DNA of 64,000 nt from NCBI GenBank assembly GCA_029224185.1, contig CM055201.1, positions 7,287,365-7,351,364 on the forward strand. Direction: 5' to 3'. Origin of the DNA: Karalla daura (taxonomy: Eukaryota; Chordata; Actinopteri; Chaetodontiformes; Leiognathidae). Shown here piece after piece: positions 60,799 to 64,000 of the stretch. The notes under the pieces were generated by a model. It did not search any database. It saw only the letters and a list, made by a program, of their open reading frames with translations, and was not told the origin of the DNA. Numbering within the stretch: position 1 is the first letter of the stretch; every line of letters begins with the position of its first letter. A program made the position numbers and the translations under genes.

Positions 60799-61859
60799 TC
60801 ACACCCAGTACTGCTTGGTGTGTATGGCGGGCCTGTGGTGCTTGTGCTTGGGCAGGTGGTTCTGCTTGACGTAGCAGGGGTCGTAGTAATCCCACTCCAG
60901 GGCCGACGTCAGGACGCCGTTGGACAGGCCGTCGCTGTCTGCAGACAGAATCCGCAGGGACACACCTGGACAGAAACCCAGACTCATCGTCATACACCCT
61001 GAACAGTCACCACAGAGAGGGGAAGCACAGGCTTTGATCGCGACATCGTTTTCTTCAGACCCCTGGTACTTTCAAATCATGCACACGCTGTAGACGGATG
61101 TGTCAAAATCTGCATAGTCATTACTCACACACGGCACCTTTTGATTTAGTGTGGGTGAGCGACTTTCAGAAACGGCAGCTAAACTTTGAAACCTGCTAAG
61201 AGCCTGTCATGTAATGCTTTAATTGCCAGCACCAGACGGCCTGTCTTTTTGTAAGTGCATTAACAATGGGGAAAAAAAAAACACCTCATCTCAGCAAATG
61301 TCAGGGTGAAAATTAGACTGTGTCACAGCACTTTCACATAACGGGAAATTTCTAGGTTTTTCTAACTATAGCAAATGCTGAAAGGCCAACAAAATTGGGA
61401 CACTTTGTGTTTGTGGCCAGAAAAAGCACCAGGTTGAAACGATTTCTCATCTCTCAACACGAAAAACACATTATCCCCTTCTACTGCACAAAGTGGTCCT
61501 GTAAAGGACAAGTAAGATCTGGCTTGTTTCCCCACACTCATGTCTGTTGCTCCAGATTTCATAAGGGGCAGTTTCTCCCCATCATATTATTCGTTTTTGC
61601 CAGTTTGATGCAGCAGTTGTGAATGATGTGCACTGGTCCCAGGGCAGCTGAAGAATGCACCTGCACTTGCGCCAAAGTCACTATCCAGGCCTGGTCCCAC
61701 TGCAGACACATTCAGGCAGGACTCCTCTGAGCTCGGCCGTGGGAACTCGCACTGCATGCCCATACTGTCGAAGACGCGCACCGCAACACCTGGACTGACG
61801 TCTGTCAACATCTGGTAGGTGCCGGCGCGACGGACGCGACCTGCGTGTTCTGTCTCATG
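60799..61859 (-). CDS. hwa: hwa exons 2 and 3: C-terminal tail
   Basis: 61859-61661 begins HETEHAGRVRRAGTYQML and contains SPGVAVRVFDSMG and GPGLDSDFGASAG. 60965-60799 continues VSLRILSADSDGLSNGVLTS and ends HTKQYWV with a TGA. Acceptors TTTCACAG and CTGTCCAG and donor GCAG/GTGCAT are all good and keep frame. Confidence 0.78.
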
Positions 61860-63070
61860 CTGTGAAATAGGAAAAAAAATACACACATATAAGCTTCACA
61901 CTCGAATCAAAAGTACCCAAACACAATTGAGGACAATAAAAGACATTAAATCATGGAAAAGCAAACGATTTTAGTAGTTCATACAGTTATACTCATACAT
62001 TCGTAAAAATTGACATCACATATTCATCAACCAATATTTTCAGTTTGTTTGCCTTGTTTGGCAACGTGGGAATATACAGCAAAAGCTACAGAGGCCTTAA
62101 CTTGGGTTCTGAACTTTGATCTCGAGGCTTAGATGTTTTACCTAGATATTGCTGTGAACATCGAGGTACAAGATCCAAGATTCCCATGTTGTGTTAACAC
62201 GCTGTACCATTTGGAAGTTATTCCAAAACACATCACAGGTTCACATTCCAGTCAGACCGAGGGCATTTCTGTATGGACTTACATGGACTTACATTGCATG
62301 TTTTCCCAGTTTGCGCATAGATTTTGTGCACGTTTCAAAAACAGGCATGCTTAGTCTGATTGGAGACTGCAAATTTGCCCCTGTGATAGAGGGGGCAAAT
62401 TTCTTATTCTTAATTGTGTTATTCGTCTACACTGTTGCGTGTCACACCAAACTGTCTATCTACCTCCATCCATCTTTGCACTCACCGTCGGGGAGTTGGG
62501 TGGAACCAGGTTCACTCTGGTTTCAGCCTCAGTGTCCACACTGCTCTGCACCAGAACCGGGGCGCTCTTACACCAGCCGGCCCTGCCCAGACTGTGCAGC
62601 CGGGGCTCCCGCTCCATCCCCGGGCTGAACACAGCCGCCGGGGACGCTGCCTGTATGGTGCTCGGGGCCCTCAGGGACCCGGACCCGGTGGCTCCGTCCG
62701 GCCTCAGGAGCCGGAACCGGGGGTCCTCCGCGGCCCGGTCCCTGGAGGAAGCCCTGGAGGAGGTGACGGGGTGCGGCAGGACGGGCTCCGACAGGGACAT
62801 GTAGGCTCTGCGGCCCGGGAACACCACCTCGGAGCCCCGGGGGAGCCCGGGGTGGTGCAGGCCGGACTGCAGCAGCATCTCCTCCGTGTCTTGTGCCTGT
62901 CTGCGGCACTTCTTCTTGGACAGGAGCAGCAGCTTGTAGCCCAGGAAGAGACAGTTGAGCAGGAGCAGGATGACCACGCAGGGGATCAGCAGCAGGACCA
63001 CCAAGGTGAGGTTAGTAACGGGGTAACCCTCGGTCGCGTCTGCGGCAGAAGTCTGGCCTATCTGCGACAT
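60799..63070 (-). CDS. hwa: Huluwa-like single-pass membrane protein (maternal dorsal determinant)
   Basis: Three exons on the minus strand: 63070-62486, 61859-61661, 60965-60799, phases 0 and 1, totalling 951 nt and 316 aa. The protein has a 22-residue N-terminal segment with an NLT sequon and no signal peptide, one membrane segment (about residues 22-46), a basic SKKKCRR stop, and a long Ser/Pro-rich cytoplasmic tail. A PPNSP motif sits at residues 190-194, at the end of exon 1. This architecture and motif are those I recall for zebrafish Huluwa (about 294 aa). Huluwa is reported to act at the membrane of dorsal blastomeres, promote Axin degradation and stabilise beta-catenin without Wnt ligand. 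The end EWDYYDPCYVKQNH is distinctive. Identification rests on memory of topology and the motif. A different uncharacterised membrane protein is possible. Confidence 0.72.
62325..62390 (+). repeat. Dispersed repeat, family A, fragment
   Basis: AAAAACAGGCATGCTTAGTC followed by GATTGGAGACTGCAAATTTG matches the left-central part of the fuller copies. It lies in the hwa intron 61860-62485. Confidence 0.4.
62486..63070 (-). CDS. hwa: hwa exon 1: extracellular stub, membrane segment, PPNSP
   Basis: 195 codons from the ATG at 63070-63068 to the donor ACG/GTGAGT. An open frame running the opposite way on the plus strand (62414-63439) is only its GC-rich shadow. Confidence 0.8.
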
Positions 63071-64000
63071 TTCATCTCAGAGGACGTGGAGGATCAATTA
63101 AAGCACAGGTGTGTTGCTGAGCCAATTAAGGTGCCCTGCTTTGTGATTCAGAGTGATCTTGCTCTGTCTCTCAGACCCTCTTTCCAAGGGAGCAATTCCT
63201 GTGCTGTTGAGGGGTTTGCGCGTTGTTTGGAACCATTTTTCTGTCTCTCGGGCCGGAAAAGACAGCTCCATAGCAGCGAGATTTCTTTGAGGGACTGCTG
63301 GAGGTGCGAGCCGCCTACGTCAGTTGTTGGGGGCGGGGTTATTGAAAGCAACGGAACGAATTCACGAGACCGTGGACGTGACGAAAAAGGCGGGACTCAG
63401 AGGCTATCGCTTGATTGTCTCAGGCGTTTAATGTTCTAACAATATTAACATATATTCGTCTAGTTATGAAAAATATCACATTGTATGACTACACAAAATG
63501 ACATTTGAGGAACGATAATCCCTCAAGAGGTTCAGACTTGTTCTTTATTCATTACAATCCCATGTATTTCAGAATCCTTCATAGAGTAGCCATACTAATA
63601 CCAACCTCACCCACTGTGCTAAGTAACACTAAAATGCCAGCATGCCTCGAGCCAAGCATAAAGTAGAGTTTAATTGAACTGAATAAACAAAATATCTTGA
63701 AATAACATGATAATTTCATGTTATAACGTGATATATCACATTTACAATAATGTGATATATGTATTATTAAAATATGAAAAAGATATTGTTACAAAAATAC
63801 ACCGTATATGTAATAATGTGATACAGAGAAACAAGCTGTCTACTTGCTTTATGGTTGTAGGAGAAGATTCAGAACACATGCAAGAAAACTTTGCATACCA
63901 AGCCGGTATTTGTACAAAGGCAGTGAAATAGCCATAGCTTGTATAGTTTGCCATTGGTGAAGTTTTTTTGGCGCCAGTGTTTAAAGAGAAAGTGGTGATG
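63071..64000. other. hwa 5' flank and AT-rich edge of window
   Basis: 63071-63380 is the likely hwa 5' UTR and promoter, with a GC box (GGGGCGGGG) near 63330 and a TACGTCA element near 63315. From 63430 the sequence is AT-rich with two short inverted repeats (about 63700-63725 and 63732-63765) and no coding frame that I can support. Confidence 0.5.

Noticed and set aside
62414..63439. Long plus-strand open frame of 341 codons
   Set aside because: It is antisense to hwa exon 1, which has conserved features and correct splice sites; GC-rich sequence opens frames on the other strand.

Overview
This window comes from a ray-finned fish nuclear genome, probably a percomorph. Genes are interrupted by GT-AG introns. 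Coding exons match vertebrate protein families closely. Introns carry long CA, GA and ATCT microsatellites and short dispersed repeats of kinds familiar from teleosts. I see no prokaryotic operons, CRISPR arrays, rRNA or tRNA genes.

Layout. (1) 872-23426, + strand: nearly all of loxhd1, 40 exons encoding 16 PLAT-type repeats; only the start of the protein lies left of the window. (2) 40599-28685, - strand: ark2c (RNF165), 8 exons, complete, 346 aa, ending in a RING-H2 finger. It is convergent with loxhd1 and appears to have a long 3' UTR (about 24.06-28.68 kb). (3) 53111-45934, - strand: ark2n (C18orf25), 4 coding exons plus a probable non-coding first exon near 54.5 kb. Its first coding exon carries an apparent one-base insertion. 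A second terminal exon at 50017-49566 looks real. (4) 55762-59611, + strand: atp5f1a, 11 exons, 551 aa, the mitochondrial ATP synthase alpha subunit. (5) 63070-60799, - strand: a 3-exon gene for a 316-aa single-pass membrane protein with a PPNSP motif, which I identify as huluwa (hwa), the maternal dorsal determinant; it is tail-to-tail with atp5f1a.

The order loxhd1 - ark2c - ark2n - atp5f1a is the same as on human 18q21.1. HAUS1, which lies between ARK2N and ATP5F1A in human, is not visible here, and hwa lies beyond atp5f1a. The genes do not form one pathway. LOXHD1 acts in hair cells; ARK2C is an Arkadia-type ubiquitin ligase; ARK2N resembles the N-terminal, SUMO-binding part of Arkadia; ATP5F1A acts in respiration; Huluwa acts in axis formation. 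ark2n and ark2c lie in tandem on the same strand and resemble the front and back halves of RNF111.

Most notable: four GC-AG introns in loxhd1; a 315-bp hAT-type MITE with a perfect 8-bp target duplication 21 bp before a loxhd1 acceptor; a 7-bp tandem repeat that is itself the pyrimidine tract of another acceptor; the homopolymer frameshift, the extra terminal exon and the abutting uORF in ark2n; the hwa gene; and poly-G/C tracts up to 30 nt. All exon boundaries were read by eye from splice consensus and frame. The summed coding lengths of loxhd1 (after its 2-nt carry-over), ark2c, atp5f1a and hwa are all divisible by three.
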